The position numbers and the translations under genes were made by a program. DNA of 64,000 nt from Hydractinia symbiolongicarpus (lineage: Eukaryota > Cnidaria > Hydrozoa > Anthoathecata > Hydractiniidae), in NCBI RefSeq assembly GCF_029227915.1, contig NC_079882.1, positions 24,185,001 through 24,249,000 on the forward strand, written 5' to 3'. This document shows positions 10,701 through 21,239 of the stretch, in pieces. Below the pieces are notes generated by a model, which had not been told where the DNA came from, made no database searches, and saw only the letters and a list, made by a program, of their open reading frames with translations. Numbering within the stretch: position 1 is the stretch's first letter; the number at the start of each line of letters is the position of its first letter.

Positions 10701-12836
10701 ATTTCGCCCCAGGGGATTCGCTTTTTTACTGTGGAAAAACCAGGCTGTTCTGCAAACTATGTTGGATCATGCCTTTCATCCAACACATCTCTAAAGAACC
10801 TTAGACAGGAAAAGGGTTCTGTGTTCAGTAAAGACAATGACTTTAAGGATAAAGTGTAACCTCTTTTTGACAAACACTCAGTATATTTTAAATATCTCCA
10901 AATCATCACATTTTTTTGAAAATTTGTGTTCTAAAAAATAGGTAAATTTTCTATAAGATGATGCATTTCATTTAATTAAGGGATTTCTGAGGAGAAAAAA
11001 ACGTTAACTGAAAAATACACCCTTGACTTGCTGCTTTAAAAACTCCCCCAGCAAAAATTTGGTCAAATTGCTTTTATTCAGATCTTATTTGCTTTGCTCT
11101 ATCTTCTAAAAAAAGACTATTTAAAATATTTGACTTTTCTCAAGTTTGTAAAAAAGTTATTTTTTTCTCTTTTTTCATATATTTACTGCCATATCTTGTT
11201 AAAGTTTTTTTTAAAAAGAAAATGCAAAGTCAAAAAGGGCACAGGTATTAGTTACAGAACAGTGTTTACTTTAATAGAGAATAAAAGCAAGTCCGAAAAT
11301 TAAATTCATTGAGTCAAATGATCTTAAAAAATTTGTATATTTCGTGTTACATCCAACAAATCTTTCAGCAGGAGTGTTACTTCTTAACAGCCAAAAGCAA
11401 ATAAAAATAAAACGTATTTATTAAAAATTTATTTAATATTTTGTTTATTGCATTATGCTTGGACAAAATGGAGAGGCGTTATAAAAAGATTCCAATCCAT
11501 GGCCTATAAATATGACAAAAAACTGGCATGTAAAAAGTGTGAATCTTTTAAATAATTGATTACTTGTGTATAATTTCTTTCAAAAGCTATAGTTTCTCCT
11601 TAACTTCGGAGTAAGGTATATATTTAAGAAGAAACATTAAGTTTTTCTTGTTTTACCCTTACATCCTGATTTGTTATAATTTTTTTTACAAAAATCTTTA
11701 TGGAATCACATTTTTAAATAATTTTTTAAAAAAAATTGGTATAAAGGGATTACTATATGAAAAGAGTTTTTAGTGAGATATGGCAGTAAATACAACAAAG
11801 AAGAGAAAATCAGTGACTTTTTTTAACATACTAAAGAGAAGGAATGTCATTTTTTAACAAATCGTTTTTTGAAAACATGAAGCAAAGCAGAGATCTGAAT
11901 AATAGGAATTTGACTTCGTGCTTAAAAAGCTTGTAAAGTAAATATGATATATATATCATCATCGTCATCATTTCAGCTTAACGTCCATTTCATGCTAGCA
12001 TGGGTTGGATGGGGAATATTAAAAACCCTCTCCCATTCTGAGCTAGACTGTGTTAGTTCTAACCTCAAATTCCTCTGCATCAAGTCTGTCTGTCCTTATT
12101 ACCAGCACCAAGTCTTTCTAGGTCTACCTCTGGCTTTGCTTTAGGAACTTTCAAGTCCAATACACTTTCTTACCCAATTATGTCCCAACTTTTTACACCA
12201 CACTGGCCACATGAACAACAGGGTTGGAATTACAAAAGTAAAGTCGGTTCGCAAAATTTTCGGCACTCTGTAACAAAGTAAACCACTATCCAGATGTGGG
12301 CTTGGAACACCGTAGATCAATTACCATTGGCTTGTTTATTAGCAGCTACTTGTTTTTTGATGAGAATTTGTATTTTTTGTGACCTGTGAGCTTTACTTTT
12401 TCCTGGGTTATTATTTTTTTGTTCGAGGCAAGTGGGGGACGTTTAAACTCTTGAACCCCAAACACGAGAACTGAGCATCTAAACTAGCAACTTTCTCTGT
12501 TTTAACTTTCTTGTCTCTGATAGCCGAAATAATGTTGCAAAAATGAAATAATTTTATTTTTATAGCATGCTGTAAGAAAATATTTAAAATGTAAATAGGG
12601 ATATTTTCCCTAGACAAAAGTTGTACCATTTGACATTCCAACTGGGAGGATACTTCAGGGAAATATAGTTTTTTCATTCATATAGCTAGCTACATACCAA
12701 TGACTATAACTTTGAAAGTTCGTACAGCAACCTCTTTCTTACAATCATCTCCTTCTTTCTGAAGTTTCTTGGATTTGTCTTCAGTCAAAATGTTGGTACT
12801 ATTTTTGTCAGTGTGAAAAAACTCTTGTTGATTCAT
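7772..12836 (-). CDS. RAB33: Rab33 small GTPase
   Basis: Three coding exons (12836-12698, 9203-9073, 8323-7772) give 273 residues, with all phases closing. The P-loop [10 protein letters not shown] starts at residue 47 and is split by the first intron within its Gly codon. Switch I holds TEATIGVDF, switch II is [12 protein letters not shown] with the catalytic Gln at 99, then [13 protein letters not shown] and ETSAK. The combination [27 protein letters not shown] and YYRNVHAV is diagnostic of Rab33. Family knowledge: Rab33 acts at the Golgi and, in vertebrates, Rab33B binds ATG16L1 in autophagosome formation. The tail is long, basic and Ser-rich, with CCKVG at the end giving a double-Cys prenylation site. 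The start Met is the first in its exon. The 3.5-kb first intron holds a dispersed repeat and a possible alternative exon. Confidence 0.92.
10334..10401 (-). other. Possible alternative exon inside Rab33 intron 1
   Basis: Reading the minus strand, an ATG at 10401 opens 22 codons ending in ISSFK, followed directly by a consensus GTAAGT donor. Its phase does not match the next Rab33 exon, so it would not give a normal Rab33 product. It may be an untranslated or unrelated exon, or chance. Confidence 0.2.
11944..12230 (+). repeat. Dispersed repeat containing a CATGCTAGCATGGGTTGGA core
   Basis: The segment starts with a CATCATCGTCATCATT run, then TTAACGTCCATTTCATGCTAG and CATGGGTTGGATGGGG, then a C/T-rich stretch. 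From memory, a very similar core is spread through many invertebrate genomes, including molluscs and Hydra, as a non-coding interspersed repeat. Boundaries are approximate and the class is not established. It lies in Rab33 intron 1. Confidence 0.45.
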
Positions 12837-13479
12837 TTTTCTGCAGTTAGACTGTTCTCTCATGATGTTGATAAATGTGGTTCAAAATATGTTAGAGTCA
12901 TAGTTAAAACTTCCTCGTATACTACAGTTCTGTTGCTATTGCTATTCCTGCTTTTTTGTTGTTATTTTTTTAACTTTCTATTTCACAACACAAGCATGCG
13001 CAGATACTTCTTACATTTCCCGATTTATTTTTGAATTTCAGTGGATTCAGAATATAGAATTCTGATTTACGCTCACGCCCATGCTAACGCCCATATGCCA
13101 TAAACCTACCCTCCTAAATCTTTTTGAAGAACAGACAACAAACCAAACTAAAATTGTTCCTTTACTTTGTTAAAAAATGTTGAAATGATTTAGAATTTCT
13201 AATATTAGACACAAAAAACCTATTTGTCTATCATCACACACGGCACCACTTTATTGCTAGGAGGTGTGATCTAGCTCTCCCCCTTGGAAACCGTGTCGTA
13301 ATCTAATACCCAGTTATAACCAAAGCTAGCCACATATAGGAAGCGGAAAATTATACCCCTGGGGAAAAGATTTCCCAGTCAATTTTAAAAATGCCTCCAG
13401 ATACGATTCTTAACTCCGATAATTTCACTTCACCGCGTTCGAAACACTTTGTTAGGTAAGGTAAGGTATACATTTCGTC

Positions 13480-13890
13480 GTAAAAATAGATACAAGTAGG
13501 ATGTTACTATAAGTTACAGATACAATTGGCCGGAGCAAGTAGAAGACTCTAATTGTTTTATCATCAAGCCCCGTAATAGTTGAGCTATTTACATTTTCAT
13601 TTTTTTGATAACAACTAAAAAACGTGAAATATAAAAAAGTGGAAATGTAAAAACGTATAAATGTGAAAACGTATAAATGTAAAATCAATCTACTACATAA
13701 TCCTTAAAAAAACTGAGTTATATCATTGTTATTTACAAGGAGGAGGTACTTTACAGCTCTTTTAAAATGCCCCAAACTAATATTCGTTTTAAATTTTTGG
13801 TCTAATAGTCGGTTCCACAACTGTGGTCCTCTAGTTTTTATGGAGTATCCGCTTACTGTCAGAGTTGCTTTTGGTACAACGGAGCTATCT
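13480..13890 (-). mobile_element. 5'-truncated LINE, reverse-transcriptase C-terminal tail plus 3' UTR
   Basis: Minus-strand translation from 13890 to the stop at 13706-13704 reads SIKTRGPQLWNRLLDQ, then GHFKRAVKYLLL. This matches the conserved end of non-LTR reverse transcriptases (the 'RGP.LWN.L...FK..LK..L' pattern). The following 200 bases contain TTACGGGGCTTGATGATAAA, typical of LINE 3' ends of the CR1/L2 style. Everything upstream of codon 62 is lost or broken by a stop at 13893-13891. It is a dead copy. Confidence 0.65.
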
Positions 13891-14151
13891 TAGAGTATCT
13901 CGTTCATCATGATTATATTAACTTGCGTTTTTGAATAAAATGGTATACCAGTTTCCAGTTATAAAAAGAACATCCAATGTTTTTAGTTATGACCGTCAAA
14001 CTTTTTTTTATGTATATTAGTGGAACAAAAAATTTAAATAAAAATACATTGTGGTATCGCTTTTAAAGTATTCCGTCATTTTTTCAATAGTTTACTTGCT
14101 GGACATTACAATGATTTCAAGCACTGATTTGGGTTAAAAATTATGGATTTA

Positions 14152-14796
14152 TATGTGGGACAATATTCGTGCATGGTTTTCGTCGAGTGTCGTAATGATT
14201 TTCGTCGTGTCGTATCTTTCTTCGTGACGTGGTTTTCTTTGACTTGTAATTCTATTCGTCGCGACGTATCGTAAAACTTTTCGCCTTAAAGTAGCTGTGA
14301 TCTTTAACCTCGTCCCCAGGGGCTTTTGCCGTCAAGTAAGCGCTAGCGGCTTTGGCATAGGCAACAAACTCTGGGGACGAGGATGAGCGTAATTCACTTC
14401 GTGGCGTTACGCGAAATTACTAATTTTGTGAAGCTTTAACACAATATATATGTTTTTCTAGTTAGTGGTAGCATGTCGTTTAGATTAGCTAGCTATCTAT
14501 CATTAGAATATTTCTTGGGTTAGCTAGGCTAGCTTTTAAATCTAGCTACTAGCTAGGTAGCTAAATTTTTGTATAAAACTGACTATATAAACATAAATTA
14601 TCACATAATATACTCTTTCACAACGCAATATTTATTAATAATCACAGGGAAAACTAACATACATCACGACGAAGAGTATTTTAAGTCAAAGATAACCACG
14701 CCACGAGGAGGAAAGATACGAAACGAAGAAAAGCATTAGGTCGCGACGAAGAGCTCTACGACGCGACGAAAACCATACACGAATATTGTTCCACAT
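14152..14796. mobile_element. 645-bp foldback element with long terminal inverted repeats
   Basis: The arm at 14152-14265 reads TGTGGGACAATATTCGTGCA and continues in TTCGTCG-rich sequence. The arm at 14661-14796 is its imperfect reverse complement over about 115-135 bases, ending ATACACGAATATTGTTCCAC. Both arms are built of degenerate TTCGTCG/GTCGTATC repeats, so the ends are foldback-like rather than short simple TIRs. There is no transposase ORF inside. A second small element (14306-14384) sits between the arms. Confidence 0.7.
14306..14384. mobile_element. Small inverted-repeat element nested in the foldback element
   Basis: The ends are AACCTCGTCCCCAGGGGCTT and CTCTGGGGACGAGGAT, in reverse-complement orientation. 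It is 79 bp and inserted just inside the left arm of the larger element, so it is probably the younger insertion. Confidence 0.65.
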
Positions 14797-14875
14797 CTAA
14801 CTCCATACAAAATTGCGGTCCAGATTTTTGAATTTAGTTTGCAAGATAAAGTTTCAAGCTGCACTCACACAAGTC

Positions 14876-14952
14876 AACCTCGTTCCCAGGGCATTTTGCC
14901 TTGTTATGCGTAATAACGGCTCAGGGGCCACCAGACCCTGGGGGACGAGGTT
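14876..14952. mobile_element. Small inverted-repeat element (CCTCGTTCCCAGG family)
   Basis: The left end is AACCTCGTTCCCAGGGCATT. The right end is ACCCTGGGGGACGAGGTT. It is 77 bp and non-coding. Confidence 0.65.
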
Positions 14953-14983
14953 ATCACACAAGTGTAAGTTCAGGCAAATAGTC

Positions 14984-15104
14984 AACCTCGTTTCCAGGGC
15001 AATTTCTCGCTTTTTTAATATCCGGGACGGCGCGAAGAAATGATCATTTTTTCTCGGCCGTCCGAGATTGTCAGAAAGAGAAAAATGGGCCTGGGGACGA
15101 GGTT
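14984..15104. mobile_element. Small inverted-repeat element (CCTCGTTCCCAGG family)
   Basis: The left end is AACCTCGTTTCCAGGGCAAT. The right end is GGGCCTGGGGACGAGGTT. Inner parts also pair: TTTCTCGC near the left with a TCAGAAAGAGAAA stretch near the right, and CGGGACGGC with GCCGTCCGAG. It is 121 bp. Confidence 0.65.
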
Positions 15105-15699
15105 GGCAAATGGTGTCAAAATACTGTAGAGAAGTGTTTAAAATAGTGAAGGGTCCCCAGGACTATTTGCTTGCCAACGGCGCTGTGATATTTATAAGAC
15201 ACGTGTTTATCGTTATCGTCTCCATATATTCTCACATCAAATATTCTGTACAAATAAAGTATAGGCAATGATCTCCATCGTAGATCTCCATCGTAGATGT
15301 TCTGTATGTCGTAACAGGCGCTACGCTTTCTAAGGTGCTGGGGTCGAGCTTGTTGAAAAAGAAGTGATCTGTGTGTGCCGGCCATCACAAGTTTTATCGG
15401 TCCGCGCCCAACGCCACACATTGACGGGAGTCTATTCCGCCCGTTTTGGGAATAAACAAGTCATCCATTTTGACTTGCTGGCTCCTGCTTGGGGCATGGA
15501 TTTGGGGTATTTCTCTGTAGGCGCACTGTAGCGCACTGCTATAATTCAAGAAATTGAAGCAATTGAAAAGTTAACTCTCTGCGACACCTCCAGAAATGTA
15601 TACTCTTTAGTCCTGCAGTAACTCAGGTCAGGAAAGCCACAAAACCAGGGATCCTAGAGTTGGGGAAAATATACCCTCAGCTTCTACTTCTTTGCCTGT

Positions 15700-15905
15700 T
15701 TAAAATAATTTTTCTTGAATAAAGTTGACCTCGTAAAATAGGGAGGGTTTGTCAGAAAACCACAAAATGTACTTCCCATACTTGCGATATAGCTCAGGGT
15801 TGTCACGTCTGCCAAGAATGTCTGGAATTAGAGTGAAGTCTGGAAACCAGTCCATGATTTTTGTGTGTCCATCATACTTGGTTTTATTATTTACAGCAAA
15901 AAATT
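15700..15905 (-). other. Unassigned coding-like open stretch
   Basis: About 68 codons are open on the minus strand down to a TAA at 15702-15700. The stretch includes the segments MDWFPDFTLIPDILGRR and NPELYRKYGKYILWF. The composition (Trp, Pro, Tyr, Asp mixed with few Asn/Lys runs) looks like real protein rather than translated AT-rich noise. I do not recognise a family. It could be a lone exon or a fragment of a mobile-element protein. No clear splice acceptor precedes it. Confidence 0.3.
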
Positions 15906-16399
15906 ACAATAATTTTTTAGATGGGCCTTTAATTAATTTTTTAATTTCTTTAACTACTTTTGCATGAATTTATAGCTATAGCTATATACTCCTTTTTGTA
16001 TATATACAGTATATCTGTAGTATTTCTGTTATGTGTTGCATATATGTTAAATAAATGGCACTGTCTCTGATTTGAAATTACAAAAATATATGTTTCCAAA
16101 TTATTTAACCAGGGTTTCAGTCTGAAAAAAATACTTTCTTTTTTTTAAATGTCTTGAAAATTGATATCAATTTCACTCCAAGAGTCAGGTAAAAAAAATT
16201 ATCAATTTTTATGATATATACTTACTTATTGATACTTATTGATAGCTTTTGAAGATGCAACCCTTCACGTTGTGGACGACTGGCATCAACTGCAACTTCA
16301 TCATCCCAATCGCTAAAAAAAAAGAGTGACGAAGCAGTGTTAAACTTTGTAATGGATGGTATGCTGTTGTCACAGGGTGATGGTTTCCCTGGTATACAG

Positions 16400-16935
16400 T
16401 CAGAGAAATCCTCTTAATTAAGGTGTACAGCTTCATTTAGATGTCAGCTTAATTAGGATGTATGATACAGCCTAATTAGGCGTTTTACAGCTTAGTTAAG
16501 ATGTACAAAACTTTGACCGTCTAAAACACACATTTAACTGAATTTTAGCATCTATCTAACTGAATGAATCCAATATTTACGTGCATATAAACATCTCCAA
16601 TACATTAGTTTTTTGTAGCACCCTGGGGATCCGCTAAATTTGAAGTTTTAAAAATATCCGCTTAAATAGGATGTATCATGTGACGTGACATCCTAACTAG
16701 GATGCAGTACAGCTTAAATAGACTATCGCTAACAAAGAACCTTTATTTATAGTCTATATCTTTTGAACCCGGGTGCTGGAAATACCGTTCTTCTTTTATA
16801 ATATAGTGGTCAAACTGACGATGAAAGAGCTGCAACGGTGGTTCTGCTAAAATTTACATTTTTTGAGAAATCGGGGAAAAACTTTTTCTACCTCCTAATT
16901 TAGATGTATGTCATATGCCATACAGCTTAATTAAC
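16400..16935. repeat. Clustered CTTAATTAGGATGT-type motifs
   Basis: Variants of ACAGCTTAATTAGGATGT occur at least six times in both orientations between about 16410 and 16935, with AT-rich spacers. Examples are near 16446, 16469, 16490, 16668, 16700 and 16920. The arrangement is irregular, not tandem. The same style of motif is seen near 3.7 kb and 44.15 kb. Confidence 0.5.
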
Positions 16936-17290
16936 AGGATCTCCCTTTCTGGTATAGAAGGTTCATCGAACAAGGAACTCAGGACCTTATTTAATGTTCT
17001 TTTAAATGACTCAAGTGAACTTTGAGACGTGTCTCTAATATGTTTAGGGAGAATAGTCTTGAGCTTGATAACAAAAACTTTGGTGTAGTTTGGAGGAGCT
17101 GGGCTTTGATGTTGACAGAACAGGTGAAAGATTAAAAAGGCGGCCTTTACGATTTGAGAACCTTTCTCGCCTTTGTTGGAGGGAGTACAAACGAAAATGC
17201 CTCAGTGTATCCCAGTAGTCATGTCATATAATGTCTGGAAGTTTAATTGAGAAAGTCTGTGACAACCTTGTAGCTAGACTAGAGCCGCTT
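16935..17290 (-). mobile_element. Decayed LINE fragment, end of reverse-transcriptase ORF
   Basis: On the minus strand one frame reads YWDTLRHFRLYSLQQRRERF (about 17225-17165) and a later frame reads ILPKHIRDTSQSSLESFKR, then KVLSSLFDEPSIP (about 17060-16950). These are the spaced end motifs of CR1/RTE-like non-LTR elements ('L..L.LYSL..RRER' and 'LP..IRD...SLE.FKR.L...L...PDEP'). The two pieces lie in different frames with stops between, so the copy is dead. Confidence 0.6.
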
Positions 17291-18063
17291 AACCAGAAAT
17301 ATGTTGGTTGGTAGGGGTTTTTCCGGGATCTTTTCCAGGATTTTCTTATCAGCAAAAGTATATTTATTTCTGACGTGTAAAACAACTGTACTTAACCCTG
17401 TTCCCAGAGGTCTTTCACATGCTTGTTAAACAATATGGTGGACTGTTCCTGGCAACACTGAAAACTGGATTTATATAAGTTAGTGAATCAAAAAAAGACG
17501 TCTAATGGTGTAATTGTATAGATGTAAAAGTATGAAGAAAAAAAGAAATAGTGCTAGGATTTCAGACTGTTTATAGTTGATGCTACATGTTAGACGTTTG
17601 GCGGTTTTTCCTGACTGATTATGGTGTGTGTTTATCGCAAAGATTGGCCTATAGACTTTTTTCTGCACCTTATGGCACACTTAAGAAGTAGGCATATCAG
17701 AATTAGAATCTTCAAGTTTTTAATGCTAGCATATCTTTGTTGAATAAAAGGTGGTTTTTTCCTTAAGTGTATTGTCACGCACCACAAATGTACTTAGCCT
17801 AAGTATTCCTAAGATGTATCAGGCGGTGATATGCTAATGCAAAAACACAACCAGACTTTGTTACTTATGGGATAAGATAAAATGGTCCTCTTTTTAGCTT
17901 TAAAAGAAAACAACCACAAAAGTATCAAGGTAAAATGATACAAGACCAGGTTCAGATAAGTTCTTTTTGTGTATCAGGAAAAGGAGAAGTTCCATCAGAA
18001 TTCCTAATTTATTATTATTTTTATGCTGTGATTTCTTTCGAACAACTAGTTGAAGGAGATTAT

Positions 18064-18852
18064 ACAGGCCTTAAAATTAGCGTCGGCATTTGGCACTGTA
18101 ATTGCCGACGTAAAATACGAAGATACCCTAGTTGCGTCGGCAAAAAAATTGTTGACATAATTTTGTTGCAAATTTTTTAAATAACAATATTTTGGTTTTG
18201 TTTGAGCTACTTATTGCGACTACAAAGTAATTACATTCGATTTTCAGTCAGTTAGTCCATTACCATTAACTAAAATCATTTAGGCTACAGAAATACTGTG
18301 GTGCCATTCGATTTGTAATAATATTTGAAGAAATTGTATATCGTATTAAAAAGAAGTCCAGAAGTTCTTTCTCTCACACGACACAGCAGGCAATAAGTCA
18401 GCCCTGCCCTCGGTTTTGTAAGGAGAGACGTTCTGCGAAGACTCTAACAATTGAGTCACCTGTACAGTTCTGCTTCATGTTAAATTGTGCCAGTGACAAG
18501 CATTTTCGAAGCATGTCACTGGGACTTCTGCAATATACAACATACTAATGCTCTAACCTAATGAGTTCACCTTGAAAAATAAAAAGCCAGTTAGCAGTGA
18601 ACTATTAACCTCAACGAAGTTCACCAGAAGGTATGTCAATAAGACTTTTACTCCATTCCTATTTGTCATTGTCTTAGAAGATCAATGCATTGAATTTATG
18701 AGGAGTCTAGCCCTAATAAGAGGTGAATGACGAAAGTTATTGCTAGCTGAAAAATTTAACTAGAAAAAAAATATTGCCAACGCAATGCTGACGCAAATCA
18801 GTTAAAATGTATCTCACGTCCGACGTTAAAAAATCCTAATTTTAAGGGTTGT
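18064..18852. mobile_element. Probable TIR element, about 790 bp
   Basis: The left boundary is CAGGCCTTAAAATTAGCGTC. The right boundary, read as reverse complement, is CAACCCTTAAAATTAGGATT, followed on both sides by CGTCGGC/CGTCGGAC motifs. A 15-base core matches between the ends. No target-site duplication is convincing and there is no transposase, so this is tentative. Confidence 0.4.
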
Positions 18853-20714
18853 GATAAAAAGAAGTGTCTGTTAAATGTAGTGTCTTTTTTTTTTATTAAC
18901 AAGAGTTAAAGAAAATAAACAGGATCCGCATATGGGTTTTAAATAAGCAGGCTGCAATTTGTGACTTGAAATACTGTCTTTGCAAATCATTCTTTGAGGG
19001 ATTATTGTGAATCAAAAGATTAATGGCAAGCAGCCTACATTGCTTCCAGAAAATGGAAGAGGTTTTCTTCTCTGAGCAAATTTTTACAAACTGACTTTAC
19101 ATTTTTAATTCGGACCCTGTGCATAAAATTTGGATTTTTTTTTTTAAATATATTTTTTAATCTTTATCATGTCAACATTGAATGATTTTTTGAATATCAT
19201 TTTTCATGTTAACAATATTTTTGGGTCTATATTAAATTTGTTAATTTTTATGCACCCTTGTTTTATGCACCCAAGATTTAAGTAAAGGTGTTAAGTAGAG
19301 GTTTTTACACAGTGATTACTTCACCGAAAATTCAAACTCTGGATTGAAGTTAAGCATGTAGTTTTCGCTTTGTGAGTCTTGCTTAAACGTTATGCCTTAT
19401 TATATATACATTTTTATATTTTTCATATTCTAGCATTGTGTATAAGATTTTATGATTCAAATCATTTGATTAACTAAAACACAGCTTAGTTGTATCGTAA
19501 TTTGTGCCTTCATGAATGGAACAGCCTCGTCTCCAGTAATAGTAAGTATAATTTTTTTATATGTTTTTTAAATTTTGTCTAAACATCAAAGTATCTTTGT
19601 TTACTCAGAAACAATGAGTCAAGACTTTTATATTTTGTGATATATACAATACTATTTTTTACCTTATGTTAATTTGATGATTTTACCAATTTGATATTCT
19701 GGGAAAAAGCTAAACTGGTTACTGTTTTGATTATTTATGATGCAAAGATGCAGGGTGTACTTCAGCACCCTAAGTAGCCATTAAATGGATATTTCTCAAT
19801 TGAAATTTTCCCTGAATTCTCTAATTCAGTAAACTAGAACACCATATTTCAGATAAAAGATTAAATATCTTAACAGTGATTGTTGTTGTTTCTTTCTTTC
19901 TCTGAATTAGAAGGGTGATACTTAATGCAGGAATACAGAGAGGCTGTCAGTGGTAATGGCCTTTAAATAGAACACAGGCGAAACATTACTTCGAGCTATA
20001 TGCACAACTTGTTATCTTAAATAAACGCTTTAAGTAAAATTAATTATGAGAATAAAAAATGTTTTAATTATAATACCCTGCGATGTTATAGAACATACTC
20101 AGCGTCAAGATGTACAGCAATGCTAGGGTGTCTACTTTGTTAGGAAAAATTTCCACAATATTGTCAAAATGTAAGGAAAAGTTGATATTTATAGCAGTGA
20201 TTCAAGTTTAAAAAGGTCAATCAAAACCATTTTTATTTGTCAGTCATACTGCAAAGCCAAGTTTGAGTGTTTAGTTTAGGCAGGAAAATTTTGCCTTGCT
20301 ATTTCTTACTCATTATGACTGCTTAAAGACATGATGTTGAAAGGAAATGTAAGGTATGGCATTTTAAGTAAAGCAGGTGTGACCACAATAAGGCAGATTA
20401 TCAATGCACAAATTAAAACAAAATGGCAGTGTGTTGGTTATGGACAAAACAATAAACAAAGCATTATAAAAATAGAACGTGAAAATGTAATTTATTTTAT
20501 CATAAGCTATACAAAAAAATACTATTCATTTATAATGCTATTCAGGTTCAGTTAGAAAATTTATTCAGTAGTTTTGTTACAGAAAAAGGAAAAATATTCA
20601 AATAATCTTGCCAAAGTTATGCTTGTAATTAGTTTCCAGTGTTTGACTTGTGTCCACAATTTTTTTGTTTGCTGTCTAAAAGTTGTGTCTTCACTAGGCA
20701 AGTTTTTTTGGCTT

Positions 20715-21239
20715 ACAGTGTCTTAAGCCTTGGGGACACAAAGGGTTTTTTACGTGCATAAAACATCTCTCATGTAACCATCAAACATAAAACGTACTGT
20801 AACAGTTTTTGAATTAAAATGAAGAAGATGGTTGTGGAACATATTGCTCCAGATTTTTTACTTTTGAACGACGATGAAAACGAAAATAAAGGGTTTCAAA
20901 GTAAACAAAAAATTTTGGTTTGCTTATGGCTTCAAAACAGAGAAAAATTTGGGCCGTACCACTCCATTTTTCAACTTTAGTTCCTCTACCATCCTGTTTT
21001 GTAAACAAACCTCTGCAAATATGTAACCCACATAAGTACGTATCTTCAAACATTTCGATTGGGTTGCAAAAATGTTGCACTGCAAACTTCAACAAATGAC
21101 CTTCTGCATCAAAATATTTGTTGCAAAAATGTGCAAAATAGTTTATTTTGTTGAAATGTTTCTGCAACATTTTGTTGTATTGCATGTAAAAATATTATGC
21201 TACATATATTATGCTGTGTCCCTAAGGCTTTAGACACTG
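20715..21239. mobile_element. 525-bp element with 24-bp terminal inverted repeats
   Basis: The left end is ACAGTGTCTTAAGCCTTGGG (then GACACA). The reverse complement of the right end is CCAGTGTCTAAAGCCTTAGG (then GACACA). The ends match at about 21 of 26 positions. The inside is rich in short GTTGCAAA/TTTGCAAC words and carries a 123-codon open frame on the minus strand (21185-20814) with no recognised domain. It looks like a non-autonomous DNA transposon. Confidence 0.65.

Noticed and set aside
20814-21185. 123-codon open frame as a host gene
   Set aside because: It is enclosed by the 24-bp terminal inverted repeats of a mobile element and shows no known domain.
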